Assembly (NCBI RefSeq): GCF_030347395.1
Contig: NZ_CP128170.1
Span: 3,472,001-3,536,000, forward strand
Direction of reading: 5' to 3'
Length of the DNA stretch: 64,000 nt
From: Microbacterium sp. ET2
GTDB taxonomy: Bacteria; Actinomycetota; Actinomycetes; Actinomycetales; Microbacteriaceae
The notes beneath the pieces are model-generated. The model saw only the letters and a list, made by a program, of their open reading frames with translations. It had not been told where the DNA came from and did no database searches. The position numbers and the translations under genes are program-made. Positions 19,336 to 26,682 of the stretch are shown piece after piece. The stretch's first letter is position 1; every line of letters starts with the position of its first letter.

Positions 19336-19877
19336 GGTCACGGGCGGAGGTGCGCCGGGTCCGCCTGCACGAATGGGCCGAGATCCGCGACCTCCGCATG
19401 GCCGCCGTCAGCGATCCCGACGCATCGCTGGCCTTCCTCACCACCCTGGAGCAGGAGCGGGAGCGCGACGACGCGGCATGGCGCGATCGCGCCGCCGGGG
19501 CGGCCCTCGGTGAGGACGCGGCGCAGTTCGTCGCCGTCGACGGCGACGCCTGGGTCGGGTCGGTCAGCGTGCTGCTTCGCACCTCGGGCGATCGCGACCA
19601 TCTCGGACGTGCGGTGGACGCGCCCCGCGCCGACGTGGTCGGGGTCTTCATCGTCCCGGCCGCACGCGGCGCGGGCCTGCTGGACAGACTGATCGACGCG
19701 GCCGGGGCCTGGGCCGCCGAGAACGGCGCGGACGCCCTCACCCTCGACGTGCACCGCGACAATGCACGCGCCCGAGCGGTGTACCGGCGGATCGGCTTCG
19801 TGCCCACGGGCGTCGAATTCACCAGCGCCATCGGGCCCGAGATCGAGATGCGCAAACCCCTGGGGAGAACGAGATGA
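19332..19877 (+). CDS. GNAT-family N-acetyltransferase
   Basis: A 181-aa protein with a GNAT fold: acetyl-CoA binding pattern GVFIVPAARGAGLLDRLID at about 105-123 and the C-terminal LDVHRDNARARAVYRRIGF motif of the RimI-like group. Substrate unknown. It is locked inside the aro operon by 4-base overlaps at both ends (GTG 19332 within the aroB stop, ATG of aroQ within its own stop), so it is translated together with the shikimate genes, though a role in that pathway is only an inference. Confidence 0.85.
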   Translation: MRSRAEVRRVRLHEWAEIRDLRMAAVSDPDASLAFLTTLEQERERDDAAWRDRAAGAALGEDAAQFVAVDGDAWVGSVSVLLRTSGDRDHLGRAVDAPRADVVGVFIVPAARGAGLLDRLIDAAGAWAAENGADALTLDVHRDNARARAVYRRIGFVPTGVEFTSAIGPEIEMRKPLGRTR

Positions 19878-20332
19878 CCACGAACCGACGCCTTCTGCTG
19901 GTGAACGGACCGAACCTCAACCTCCTGGGAGTCCGGGAGCCCGCCGTCTACGGCACGCAGACCCTCGCCGATGTCGAGGACCTCGTCGAGCGGACGGCGG
20001 CGGAGCGGGGATTCGAGGTGCGAGCCGTCCAGAGCAACCACGAGGGTGTCCTCGTCGACGCGATCCACGCGGCGAGGGAGGACTGCGCCGGCATCGTCAT
20101 CAATCCTGCGGGGCTCACCCACACCTCGGTCGTCCTCCGTGATGCCCTCTCGGGCGTCGCGCTCCCGGTCGCCGAGATCCACATCTCCGACATCCGCACC
20201 CGCGAGCCCTTCCGCCATCACTCCTACGTCGCCGACGTCGCATCCATCCACGTCATGGGGGAGGGGATCGAGGGCTACCGCACCGCGACGCGCCTGCTGA
20301 TCGACCTCCTGACCGGTCAGGCCGAGGGCTGA
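19874..20332 (+). CDS. aroQ: 3-dehydroquinate dehydratase, type II
   Basis: Converts 3-dehydroquinate to 3-dehydroshikimate. 152 aa, normal for the dodecameric type II enzyme. Catalytic features: [17 protein letters not shown] with the active-site tyrosine (about 28), [30 protein letters not shown] and the [18 protein letters not shown] segment with the catalytic histidine. Starts in the GNAT stop. Ends the aro run before efp. Confidence 0.96.
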   Translation: MTTNRRLLLVNGPNLNLLGVREPAVYGTQTLADVEDLVERTAAERGFEVRAVQSNHEGVLVDAIHAAREDCAGIVINPAGLTHTSVVLRDALSGVALPVAEIHISDIRTREPFRHHSYVADVASIHVMGEGIEGYRTATRLLIDLLTGQAEG

Positions 20333-20347
20333 GGACCGATCGTCACG

Positions 20348-20353
20348 TAGAAT
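20348..20353 (+). promoter_or_regulatory. Predicted -10 box for efp (TAGAAT)
   Basis: TAGAAT 15 bases after the aroQ stop and 71 bases before the efp start. The leader contains a small hairpin, CGGCC (20361-20365) with GGCCG (20370-20374). No clear -35. Confidence 0.5.
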
Positions 20354-20424
20354 CGGTGGTCGGCCGTTCGGCCGCAACGCCTCCGGGGCACATCGCCCGC
20401 ACTTCGAAGGATCCGATCAGCGCA

Positions 20425-20985
20425 ATGGCATCGACCGCAGACATCAAGAACGGCGTCGTCCTCAACATCGACGGACAGCTCTGGAGCGTCGTGGAGTTCC
20501 AGCACGTCAAGCCCGGCAAGGGCGGGGCGTTCGTCCGCACCAAGCTCAAGAACGTCGTGACCGGAAAGGTCGTCGACCGCACCTACAACGCCGGTGCCAA
20601 GGTCGAGATCGAGAACGTCGACCGCCGTGACTTCACCTACCTGTACAACGACGGCGACAGCTTCGTCTTCATGGACCTGAGCGACTACGACCAGGTCAAC
20701 GTCCCTGCCGCCACCGTGGGCGACGCGAAGAACTTCCTGCTGGAGAACCAGCAGGTCACGATCGCGCTGAACAACGGCACCCCCCTCTACCTCGACCTGC
20801 CGGCGTCGGTGGTGCTCGAGATCACCTACACCGAGCCGGGTCTGCAGGGCGACCGCTCGTCGGCCGGAACGAAGTCCGCCACGGTCGAGACCGGCTACGA
20901 GATCCAGGTTCCGCTGTTCCTGGAGACCGGAACCAAGGTGAAGGTCGACACGCGCACCGGTGACTACCTCGGTCGCGTGAACTGA
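20425..20985 (+). CDS. efp: Elongation factor P
   Basis: Relieves ribosomes stalled at polyproline stretches. 186 aa from ATG 20425 ([10 protein letters not shown]); the frame is open upstream to 20356 but lacks similarity. The loop that reaches the ribosome active site reads KPGKGGAF with K32 at the tip, the lysine that is modified in some bacteria; no modification gene is seen here. Three OB-like domains, normal length. Probably transcribed with nusB, 16 bp downstream. Many proteins in this window are proline-rich (SecD, MltG, the protein at 7341), which fits a need for EF-P. Confidence 0.97.
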   Translation: MASTADIKNGVVLNIDGQLWSVVEFQHVKPGKGGAFVRTKLKNVVTGKVVDRTYNAGAKVEIENVDRRDFTYLYNDGDSFVFMDLSDYDQVNVPAATVGDAKNFLLENQQVTIALNNGTPLYLDLPASVVLEITYTEPGLQGDRSSAGTKSATVETGYEIQVPLFLETGTKVKVDTRTGDYLGRVN

Positions 20986-21001
20986 GCGCGGACAGCACCC
21001 G

Positions 21002-21412
21002 ATGAGTGCCCGCACGAAAGCGCGCAAGCGCGCGCTCGACATCCTCTTCCAGGCTGACGTCCGCGGTGAAGACCTCGGGGTGATCCTGGCGGCCGAGGCC
21101 AAGCGCGCCGCCAGTGAACCCGCTCGCGAAACGTCGTGGCTGTACGCCCGGGAGATCGTCGACGGCATCATCGATCAGCGCGACGACATCGACGAGCAGA
21201 TCACCACGTTCGCCAAGGACTGGTCGCTCGCGCGGATGCCCGCCGTGGACCGTGCGCTCCTGCGGATCGGTGCCTGGGAGATCCTGTACAACGACGCCGT
21301 CCCCGCCGCGGTGGCCATCGACGAGGCGGTGGAGCTCGCGAAGGAGTTCTCCACCGACGACTCCGGGGCATTCGTCCACGGCGTCCTCGGCCGTATCTCC
21401 CGCGCGGCCTAG
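21002..21412 (+). CDS. nusB: Transcription antitermination factor NusB
   Basis: A 136-aa all-helical protein that with NusE (S10) forms part of the rRNA antitermination complex. ATG 21002. The KARKRALDILFQADVRG start, [34 protein letters not shown] and EAVELAKEFSTDDSGAFVHGVLGRI are the standard family blocks. It normally sits directly before pyrR in related genomes; here 4.7 kb of other genes intervene. Confidence 0.96.
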   Translation: MSARTKARKRALDILFQADVRGEDLGVILAAEAKRAASEPARETSWLYAREIVDGIIDQRDDIDEQITTFAKDWSLARMPAVDRALLRIGAWEILYNDAVPAAVAIDEAVELAKEFSTDDSGAFVHGVLGRISRAA

Positions 21413-21434
21413 CCGACCGGTCACGGGTACCGGC

Positions 21435-22847
21435 GTGCGTGCGATCAGGGGAGCGTTCCTCGACTTCGTCGACGACCCGTGGCGACATGTCGGCCACGAG
21501 CAGGCCGCGACGCGCTTCTTCGCCGACGGTCTGCTCGTCGTCGACGACCACGGGATCATCCTCGATTTCGGACCGTACGACGATGTCGTGGCCCGCCATC
21601 CGTCGACGGAGATCATCGAGATCTCCGGTCGGCTCATCCTCCCGGGCTTCATCGACGGGCACATCCACATTCCGCAGACCCGGATCCTGGGGTCCTACGG
21701 CGAGCAGCTTCTGCCCTGGCTGGAGAAGTGGGTGTTCCCGGAGGAGCGCCGGTACTTCGACCGGGAGTACGCGGAGGAGGGTGTGCGCCGATTCTTCGAC
21801 ACGCTCCTCGCCTCCGGTACCACGACCTGTCAGGCCTTCACCACGGCGCAGCCCGTCACGACGGAGGTCGTCTTCGAAGAGGCCGCGCGCCGGAACGTGC
21901 GCATCATCACCGGCATCACCGCCATCGACGCGAACGCCCCCGAGTGGTTCACCACGACGGCCGACGAGTTCTACGCCGCGGCGACGGAACTCATCGGGAG
22001 ATATCACGGCGTCGGCCGGAGCTCGTACGCCATCACGCCGCGCTTCGCCTATGGCGCGACGAAGGATCTGCTCGCCGCGTGCGCGCGACTGAAGGCGGAG
22101 AACCCCGACGTGTGGGTGCACACGCACATCTCCGAGAACCCGTCCGAGATCCGGGGCGTGCTCGAGCTTCACGACGACTGCGCGGACTACCTCGAGGTGT
22201 ATGAGAAGTACGGACTTGTCGGCCCCAAGTTCACCGGCGGGCACGGCGTCTGGCTCACCGACGGCGAGTTCCGCCGGTTGTCCGAGGCCGGCGCCGCCGT
22301 GACGTTCTGTCCGTGCTCCAATCTCTACCTCGGAAGCGGCCTGTTCCGGCTGGGACGGGCGACCGACCCCGAGCATCGGGTGCTGCTGACCTTCGGAAGC
22401 GACGTGGGCGGCGGGAACCGCTTCAGCATGCTGAACGTGCTCGAGGATGCGTACAAGGTCGGGATGCTCAACAACACCCAGCTCGACGGCAGCATCGACC
22501 CCTCCCGGCAGGATGCCGCCGAAGCCGAACGGAACAGGCTCTCTCCGTATCGCGCGTTCTACTCCGTGACCCTGGGGGGTGCGGAGGCGCTGCGGCTGGG
22601 TGACAAGGTCGGCAACTTCGACATCGGCAAGGAGGCCGACTTCGTCGTCCTGGACGGGGAGGGCGGCCCGGCGGCCGTGCGCTGGCGAGCCGGCCTCACC
22701 GGGGGCGACGCCGCGCCCACGACCGTCGAACACGCCGCCGAGCTACTCTTCGCGATCATGATGGTGGGCGATGACCGGGCCATCGCCGAGACCTGGGTGA
22801 TGGGCGACCGGGTCTACTCGCGGGACGTCGTCGACGGGGCCGACTGA
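21435..22847 (+). CDS. guaD: Guanine deaminase-like amidohydrolase
   Basis: A 470-aa metal-dependent amidohydrolase, best matched to guanine deaminase (guanine to xanthine plus ammonia). The N-terminal metal site is GFIDGHIHIPQT, followed by GSYGEQLLPWLEKWVFPEE, which is diagnostic for the guanine deaminase branch. Further blocks: VHTHISENPSEI, GGHGVWLTDGEF, FCPCSNLYLGSGLF and the metal aspartate in FGSDVGGGNRFSML. GTG 21435 is the first plausible start after nusB (22-bp gap, weak ribosome site). It could be carried on the nusB transcript. It is the first gene of the insertion between nusB and pyrR. Purine salvage or use of guanine as nitrogen source is the likely role. Confidence 0.85.
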   Translation: MRAIRGAFLDFVDDPWRHVGHEQAATRFFADGLLVVDDHGIILDFGPYDDVVARHPSTEIIEISGRLILPGFIDGHIHIPQTRILGSYGEQLLPWLEKWVFPEERRYFDREYAEEGVRRFFDTLLASGTTTCQAFTTAQPVTTEVVFEEAARRNVRIITGITAIDANAPEWFTTTADEFYAAATELIGRYHGVGRSSYAITPRFAYGATKDLLAACARLKAENPDVWVHTHISENPSEIRGVLELHDDCADYLEVYEKYGLVGPKFTGGHGVWLTDGEFRRLSEAGAAVTFCPCSNLYLGSGLFRLGRATDPEHRVLLTFGSDVGGGNRFSMLNVLEDAYKVGMLNNTQLDGSIDPSRQDAAEAERNRLSPYRAFYSVTLGGAEALRLGDKVGNFDIGKEADFVVLDGEGGPAAVRWRAGLTGGDAAPTTVEHAAELLFAIMMVGDDRAIAETWVMGDRVYSRDVVDGAD

Positions 22848-22913
22848 GGAGGGCGGATGCCGCGCCGCCGCGCCGCGGGCTCGCTCGCTCGGCCGATGCG
22901 GAGGCGACCCGCG

Positions 22914-22919
22914 TAGAAT
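22914..22919 (+). promoter_or_regulatory. Predicted -10 box (TAGAAT) for the MBL/Rieske gene
   Basis: TAGAAT 27 bases before ATG 22947, with a ribosome site ACGGAGGAG at 22934-22942. The MBL/Rieske gene therefore seems to have its own promoter. No clear -35. Confidence 0.5.
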
Positions 22920-22946
22920 CGCTCCGGTTCGAAACGGAGGAGACGC

Positions 22947-24518
22947 ATGCGGATCACAGGCCTCGGGCACGCGGGAATGTTCATCGAGACGCGCGGTGGC
23001 AGCATCCTCTGCGACCCCGTCATGGGACCGACCTTCTTCGGCTCGTGGTTTCCTTTCCCCGACAACCGGGCCCTGGACTGGGAGAGCTTCGGCAAGGCCG
23101 ACTTCCTCTACATCTCCCACCGGCACCGCGACCACTTCGACCCGGCGCTGCTCGAGCGGTACGTGCCGAAGGACATCCGGGTCCTCCTTCCGGAGTACCC
23201 CACCGATGACCTCGAGCAGGACCTCCGGCGCCTCGGCTACGACAACATCGTCTTCACCCAGGCGGGGGTGCCGCTGGAGTTCGGACCGTTGCAGCTGATG
23301 GTCACGCCGCTGCGCGCACCGAGCGACGGCCCGATCGGGGATTCGTCGCTGTCGGTCGACGACGGCACCGCCAGCATCCTGAATCAGAACGACTCCCACC
23401 CACTGGATCTGGAGAAGCTGATGGCGTTCTCCAAGCCCGAGGCGTACTTCACCCAGGTCTCCGGCGCGATCTGGTGGCCGATGGTCTACGACCTGGAGGC
23501 CGATGCGAAGCGGAACTTCGCCCGCCTGAAGCGCGACGCGCAGAACAAGCGGGCGATGTACTACATCGAGAAGGTCGACGCGGAGCACGTGTTCCCCATG
23601 GCGGGGCCGCCGATGTTCCTGCGCGAGGCCCTCTTCAAGTACAACGGACAGGGCCTGGACGGCGACGCCATCTTCACCGACCAGCGGGAGTTCCTCCGGC
23701 ACATGGCCGACGTGCGTCCCGATCAGAAGGGGTACGAGTTCGTTCCCGGGACGGTCGTGGAGATGAACGGCGGCGAGCTGACCGTCGCGCAGACGCTCTA
23801 CACCGAGGCCGAGATCGACCGCATCTTCGACGACAAGTGGGCCTACCTCGCCGAGCAGCGCGACGCACGGCAGGAGGAGATCGCCGCGGAGGAGGCCACC
23901 CGCGCGCCCGTGCTCGCGCCGGACGAGATGCTCGCGGCCATCAAGGAGTGGTGGGAGCCGCTGCTGCGTCGGGCCCGCACCATCCGCAACGGTGTCGGAG
24001 GGAACGTGCGCTTCCGGATCGGCGAGTTGGACATGGTCGTCGACTTCCCGCGTGCGAAAGTGCGCGAATACGACGGCGAAGAGTGCATCTACTGGTACAC
24101 GATTCCCGCCGACCTCGTGTCGACCAACATCCGCGACCACGAGATCGACTGGTCGAACTCGATCTTCCTGTCGATGCAGTTCGAGGTCGGTCGCTCAGGC
24201 AAGTTCAACGAGTTCCTGACGACGTTCCTGAAGTGCCTGTCACGGGACCGCATCGAGTACGTGGAGAACTGGTACGCCGAGCAGTCCGACGTCTCGGAGG
24301 ACATCCGCCTCGCCGACTGGGTCGTGCAGCGGCGCTGCCCGCACCTGCGCGCCGATCTGTCGAAGACCGGCAAGGTCGAGGACGGCGTACTGACGTGCAG
24401 TCTCCACGACTGGAAGTGGGACCTCACCTCGGGCAAGTGCCTGACCTCGCAGGGCCACCCGATCCGGGCCAGTCAGGCCGACGAGTCCGCGGACCGCGCC
24501 GAGGCTCCCGCGGCCTGA
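22947..24518 (+). CDS. Metallo-beta-lactamase-fold / Rieske [2Fe-2S] fusion protein
   Basis: A 523-aa protein with two recognisable metal centres. Residues 1 to about 240 are an UlaG-like metallo-beta-lactamase fold with the motif SHRHRDHF (H58, H60, D62, H63). The middle part (about 325-440) has no motif I know. The end is a compact Rieske domain: C464-x-H466 and C484-x2-H487 (CPHL and CSLHDW), the four [2Fe-2S] ligands. CMP-N-acetylneuraminate hydroxylase (CMAH) combines the same two domain types but with the Rieske domain first; here it is last. That suggests an oxygenase or redox enzyme of unknown substrate. No reductase or ferredoxin gene is adjacent. Own promoter and strong ribosome site. 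Confidence 0.82.
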   Translation: MRITGLGHAGMFIETRGGSILCDPVMGPTFFGSWFPFPDNRALDWESFGKADFLYISHRHRDHFDPALLERYVPKDIRVLLPEYPTDDLEQDLRRLGYDNIVFTQAGVPLEFGPLQLMVTPLRAPSDGPIGDSSLSVDDGTASILNQNDSHPLDLEKLMAFSKPEAYFTQVSGAIWWPMVYDLEADAKRNFARLKRDAQNKRAMYYIEKVDAEHVFPMAGPPMFLREALFKYNGQGLDGDAIFTDQREFLRHMADVRPDQKGYEFVPGTVVEMNGGELTVAQTLYTEAEIDRIFDDKWAYLAEQRDARQEEIAAEEATRAPVLAPDEMLAAIKEWWEPLLRRARTIRNGVGGNVRFRIGELDMVVDFPRAKVREYDGEECIYWYTIPADLVSTNIRDHEIDWSNSIFLSMQFEVGRSGKFNEFLTTFLKCLSRDRIEYVENWYAEQSDVSEDIRLADWVVQRRCPHLRADLSKTGKVEDGVLTCSLHDWKWDLTSGKCLTSQGHPIRASQADESADRAEAPAA

Positions 24519-24610
24519 CCCGCGCCGGGTCGTCGCCTGTGGTCCGCGCCGTCTGAGGTCCGCGCCGTCGCCTGCGGTCCCCGCCGTCGCTCCGGTGCCG
24601 TTCAGCATCC

Positions 24611-24671
24611 GTTCGTTCGTCGAAGATGTACGCCGCCAACCGTGAAACGTGTACATCTGCGACGAACGAAC
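24611..24671 (+). repeat. Imperfect palindrome, copy A
   Basis: A 21-base arm (24611-24631) is repeated in reverse complement at 24651-24671 with one mismatch, around a 19-base spacer. The core of each arm is GTCG(A/C)AGATGTAC. A GCATCC just outside the left arm is shared with copy C. The RNA or single-stranded DNA would form a strong hairpin. No T run follows. Confidence 0.85.
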
Positions 24672-24762
24672 CGTCGGCGGGTGCCCTTGCCGTGCCGCCC
24701 GGCCAATCCCGTCGCGCAGCGCGGGACCGCGCGTCCTTCCACGCCAGCGCCTCCCGCGCCCG

Positions 24763-24821
24763 TTCGTCCGTCGAAGATGTACGTTCGGAGCGGGTTCGCG
24801 CGTACATCTTCGACGGATGAA
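24763..24821 (+). repeat. Imperfect palindrome, copy B
   Basis: Same family as copy A: a 21-base arm at 24763-24783 pairs with 24801-24821 with one mismatch around a 17-base spacer. The arm core is CCGTCGAAGATGTACG. A GCCCG just before the left arm also matches the complement of the sequence after the right arm of copy C. It lies 56 bases before the DUF559 gene start. Confidence 0.85.
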
Positions 24822-24876
24822 GCCGGGCTGTGGACAACGCCAGAGGCACGGATGGCGGGCCGGGCACCCTGGTCGG

Positions 24877-25821
24877 ATGGATGCAGGCGCGCAGCGAGGG
24901 GCCTTCACCGTGGCGGACGCGCGGACGCGAGGGATCTCGCGCCGCCGAAGAGACCGTGCCGAGCTGGAAAGGCCGTTCTACGGAGTCCGCGCGGAACCTC
25001 GTCCCGTCCGCGCGGAGGTGCATCTACTCGCGCGCGAGCGCGCTGCGATCGTCGAGGCGGCGCTCCGCTTCAGCGTCCGGATGAACGACGGCGGTTGCTT
25101 CAGCCACACGACGGCGGCGCTCCTGTGGGACCTGCCGCTGCCCGTCCTGGCCGATACGCGGATCCACGTCAGCACGCCCGGTCGAGCACCTCGGGCTGCC
25201 GGCACCGTCGGGCATCAGATTCGCCCGGACCTCGTCACGGTCGTGAGGCACCCACACTTCGGCATTCCCGTGTCGGATCCCGCCACCACCTGGGCGATGC
25301 TCGCGCCGATGATCAGCGCGTACGACCTCATCGCGGTCGGTGATGCCCTCGTGCGGTCTCCGCGTGTGGCCGGGCCGTTCGGCCACGTCATCAGTCCCGC
25401 GCAGGCCGACCTCGAAGAGCTCCGCCGCGCGGCCCGTTCGGGTCGACGGCTCGGTGCTGACGTGCTCCGCGAAGCGCTTGAGCGGATTCGCACCGGTGTC
25501 GCGTCGCGGCCCGAGACCTGGGCGCGGCTGCTGCTCGTGGATGGCGGACTTCCCGAACCGGTGACCGATCACGACGTGTACGGCGCGGCGGGGGAGTTCC
25601 TTGGATGCGTAGACCTCGCGTACCCGCAGCTGCGGATCGCCATCGAGTACGAAGGCGATCAGCACCGGACCGACTCCGCGCAGTGGCAGCGCGATCTGGA
25701 GAAGCACGAGCGGCTCATGGATGCAGGGTGGCGAGTCATCCGGGTCGCGCGCGATCAACTCTTCCGATACCCGCTGCAGTACGTCGACCGCGTCCGCGTC
25801 GCGCTGAGCACGCGCCGCTGA
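24877..25821 (+). CDS. AbiEi-like N-terminal domain with DUF559 (Vsr-type) nuclease-like domain
   Basis: A 314-aa protein. ATG 24877 gives the usual N-terminus, in which a short winged-helix-like part (AFTVADARTRGISRRRRDRAEL) is followed by the pattern CFSHTTAALLWDLPLP...RIHVSTPGRAPRAAG and GIPVSDPATTWAMLAP typical of the AbiEi-like actinobacterial family. The C-terminal ~100 residues carry a Vsr/DUF559 restriction-nuclease fold: Asp in GCVDLAYP, then IAIEYEGDQH and the helix-strand DLEKHERLMDAGWRVIRV. The likely catalytic D and E-x-E are present. There is no toxin, methylase or helicase partner nearby. Function unknown; defence or mobile-element link is inference. It is flanked on both sides by the palindromic repeats. 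Ribosome site weak. Confidence 0.72.
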   Translation: MDAGAQRGAFTVADARTRGISRRRRDRAELERPFYGVRAEPRPVRAEVHLLARERAAIVEAALRFSVRMNDGGCFSHTTAALLWDLPLPVLADTRIHVSTPGRAPRAAGTVGHQIRPDLVTVVRHPHFGIPVSDPATTWAMLAPMISAYDLIAVGDALVRSPRVAGPFGHVISPAQADLEELRRAARSGRRLGADVLREALERIRTGVASRPETWARLLLVDGGLPEPVTDHDVYGAAGEFLGCVDLAYPQLRIAIEYEGDQHRTDSAQWQRDLEKHERLMDAGWRVIRVARDQLFRYPLQYVDRVRVALSTRR

Positions 25822-25862
25822 CGGTCGGCCGTCCGCAGGCGCGGTGCACGCCGCATCCGCTC

Positions 25863-25921
25863 TTCATTCGTCACAGATGTGCGCCGGACGGCCCTTGGTG
25901 TGTACATCTCCGACGGATGAA
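25863..25921 (+). repeat. Imperfect palindrome, copy C (more diverged)
   Basis: Third member of the family. The left arm 25863-25880 matches the reverse complement of 25904-25921 at 15 of 18 positions around a 23-base spacer. The right arm (GACGGATGAACGGGC at 25911-25925) is nearly the exact complement of the left side of copy B. It lies 41 bp after the DUF559 stop, so the gene is bracketed by copies of the repeat. Confidence 0.78.
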
Positions 25922-26077
25922 CGGGCTTTGGCCGGGGGTGCGGCGCAGGGAGCGGGAGCGGCGGCGGCGAGGCGTGCGGGGGAACGGAGTCGGGGGACGG
26001 CGGCGCCGCGAGAGGGGGATTCGCAGAGGAAATGGCGGCGAGCGGGAGCCCGCGCCGGGTGCGGAAGGCAGCTCCGG

Positions 26078-26083
26078 TAGAGT
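26078..26083 (+). promoter_or_regulatory. Predicted -10 box of the pyr operon (TAGAGT)
   Basis: TAGAGT 59 bases before the pyrR start. The transcript would begin near 26090, leaving a leader of about 53 bases that contains the PyrR-binding loop. No clear -35. Confidence 0.5.
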
Positions 26084-26102
26084 GGGGAACAGTAACCGGC
26101 AA

Positions 26103-26133
26103 CCTTTAAATCCGTCCCGTGAGGCGGAGAAGG
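26103..26133 (+). promoter_or_regulatory. PyrR RNA-binding loop in the pyr leader
   Basis: The leader reads CCG-TCCCGTGAGG-CGG at 26112-26127. The ten-base loop (26115-26124) fits the PyrR-binding consensus UCCNGNGAGG exactly, and the closing pairs replace the consensus A-U by C-G. A lower stem, CCTT (26103-26106) with AAGG (26130-26133), is separated by the purine-rich internal loop expected for this RNA. The lower stem overlaps the ribosome site AAGGGAG of pyrR (26130-26136). No terminator follows, so binding of UMP-loaded PyrR should block translation rather than cause early termination, as reported for mycobacterial PyrR. Confidence 0.8.
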
Positions 26134-26142
26134 GAGCGGCGG

Positions 26143-26682
26143 ATGACCGTGCGCACCGTGCTGCACGACGCCGACATCACTCGGGCGTTGACTCGGATCT
26201 CCCACGAGATCCTCGAGTCCAACAAGGGACCCCAGGGCCTGGTCATCCTGGGAATCCCCACGCGCGGCGTTCCCCTCGCGGAACGCATCGCCGCGTTCGT
26301 CACCGAGTTCGGCGGCGCCCCCGTTCCCGTCGGGGCTCTGGATGTCACGATGTACCGCGACGACCTGCACCGTCATCCCACCCGGGCGCCCCACCCCACG
26401 CAGATTCCGCCGAACGGAATCGACGGGGCCGTGGTCGTGCTGGTGGACGATGTGCTCTTCTCCGGTCGGAGCATCCGGGCGGCCCTCGATGCGCTCCAGG
26501 ACATCGGTCGCCCGGCCGCCGTGCGCCTGGCGACCCTGGTCGATCGCGGGCATCGCGAGCTGCCGATCCGCCCCGACTTCGTCGGCAAGAATCTCCCGAG
26601 CGCCCGTGAAGAGCGGGTGTACGTGCGCCTTCGCGAGATCGACGGCGAGGACTCGGTCTCGATCGAGGGGAGTGCGGCGTGA
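26143..26682 (+). CDS. pyrR: Bifunctional pyr operon regulator / uracil phosphoribosyltransferase PyrR
   Basis: A 179-aa RNA-binding regulator that senses UMP and also has uracil phosphoribosyltransferase activity. The PRPP-binding loop is [19 protein letters not shown] at about 99-117, and the family-specific [22 protein letters not shown] follows. Start ATG 26143 directly after the PyrR-binding loop, so it probably controls its own operon. Its stop overlaps pyrB by four bases. Confidence 0.96.
   Translation: MTVRTVLHDADITRALTRISHEILESNKGPQGLVILGIPTRGVPLAERIAAFVTEFGGAPVPVGALDVTMYRDDLHRHPTRAPHPTQIPPNGIDGAVVVLVDDVLFSGRSIRAALDALQDIGRPAAVRLATLVDRGHRELPIRPDFVGKNLPSAREERVYVRLREIDGEDSVSIEGSAA

Larger units (their letters stand above)
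24519..24876 (+). other. 358-bp gene-free stretch with two palindromic repeats
   Basis: No credible coding sequence. It holds repeat copies A and B (listed separately) and, at 24519-24600, a short degenerate direct repetition built on GTCCGCGCCGTC / GGTCCGCGCCGTCGCCTG. No obvious promoter for the downstream DUF559 gene is visible. Confidence 0.6.
25822..26142 (+). other. 321-bp gap: repeat copy C, pyr promoter and PyrR leader
   Basis: No coding sequence. From left to right it holds repeat copy C, a G-rich low-complexity stretch (about 25925-26060), a -10 box at 26078, and the pyrR leader with the PyrR-binding loop. The latter three are listed separately. Confidence 0.7.

Noticed and set aside
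24519..24600. Tandem repeat or CRISPR-like array from the repeated GTCCGCGCCGTC units
   Set aside because: There are only a few degenerate units of about 12-18 bases in high-GC sequence, with no regular spacers.
24611..25925. Integron attC sites or a complete insertion sequence
   Set aside because: The palindromes flank a single gene, but there is no integrase or transposase, no GTTRRRY-type core and no flanking target duplication that I can see.
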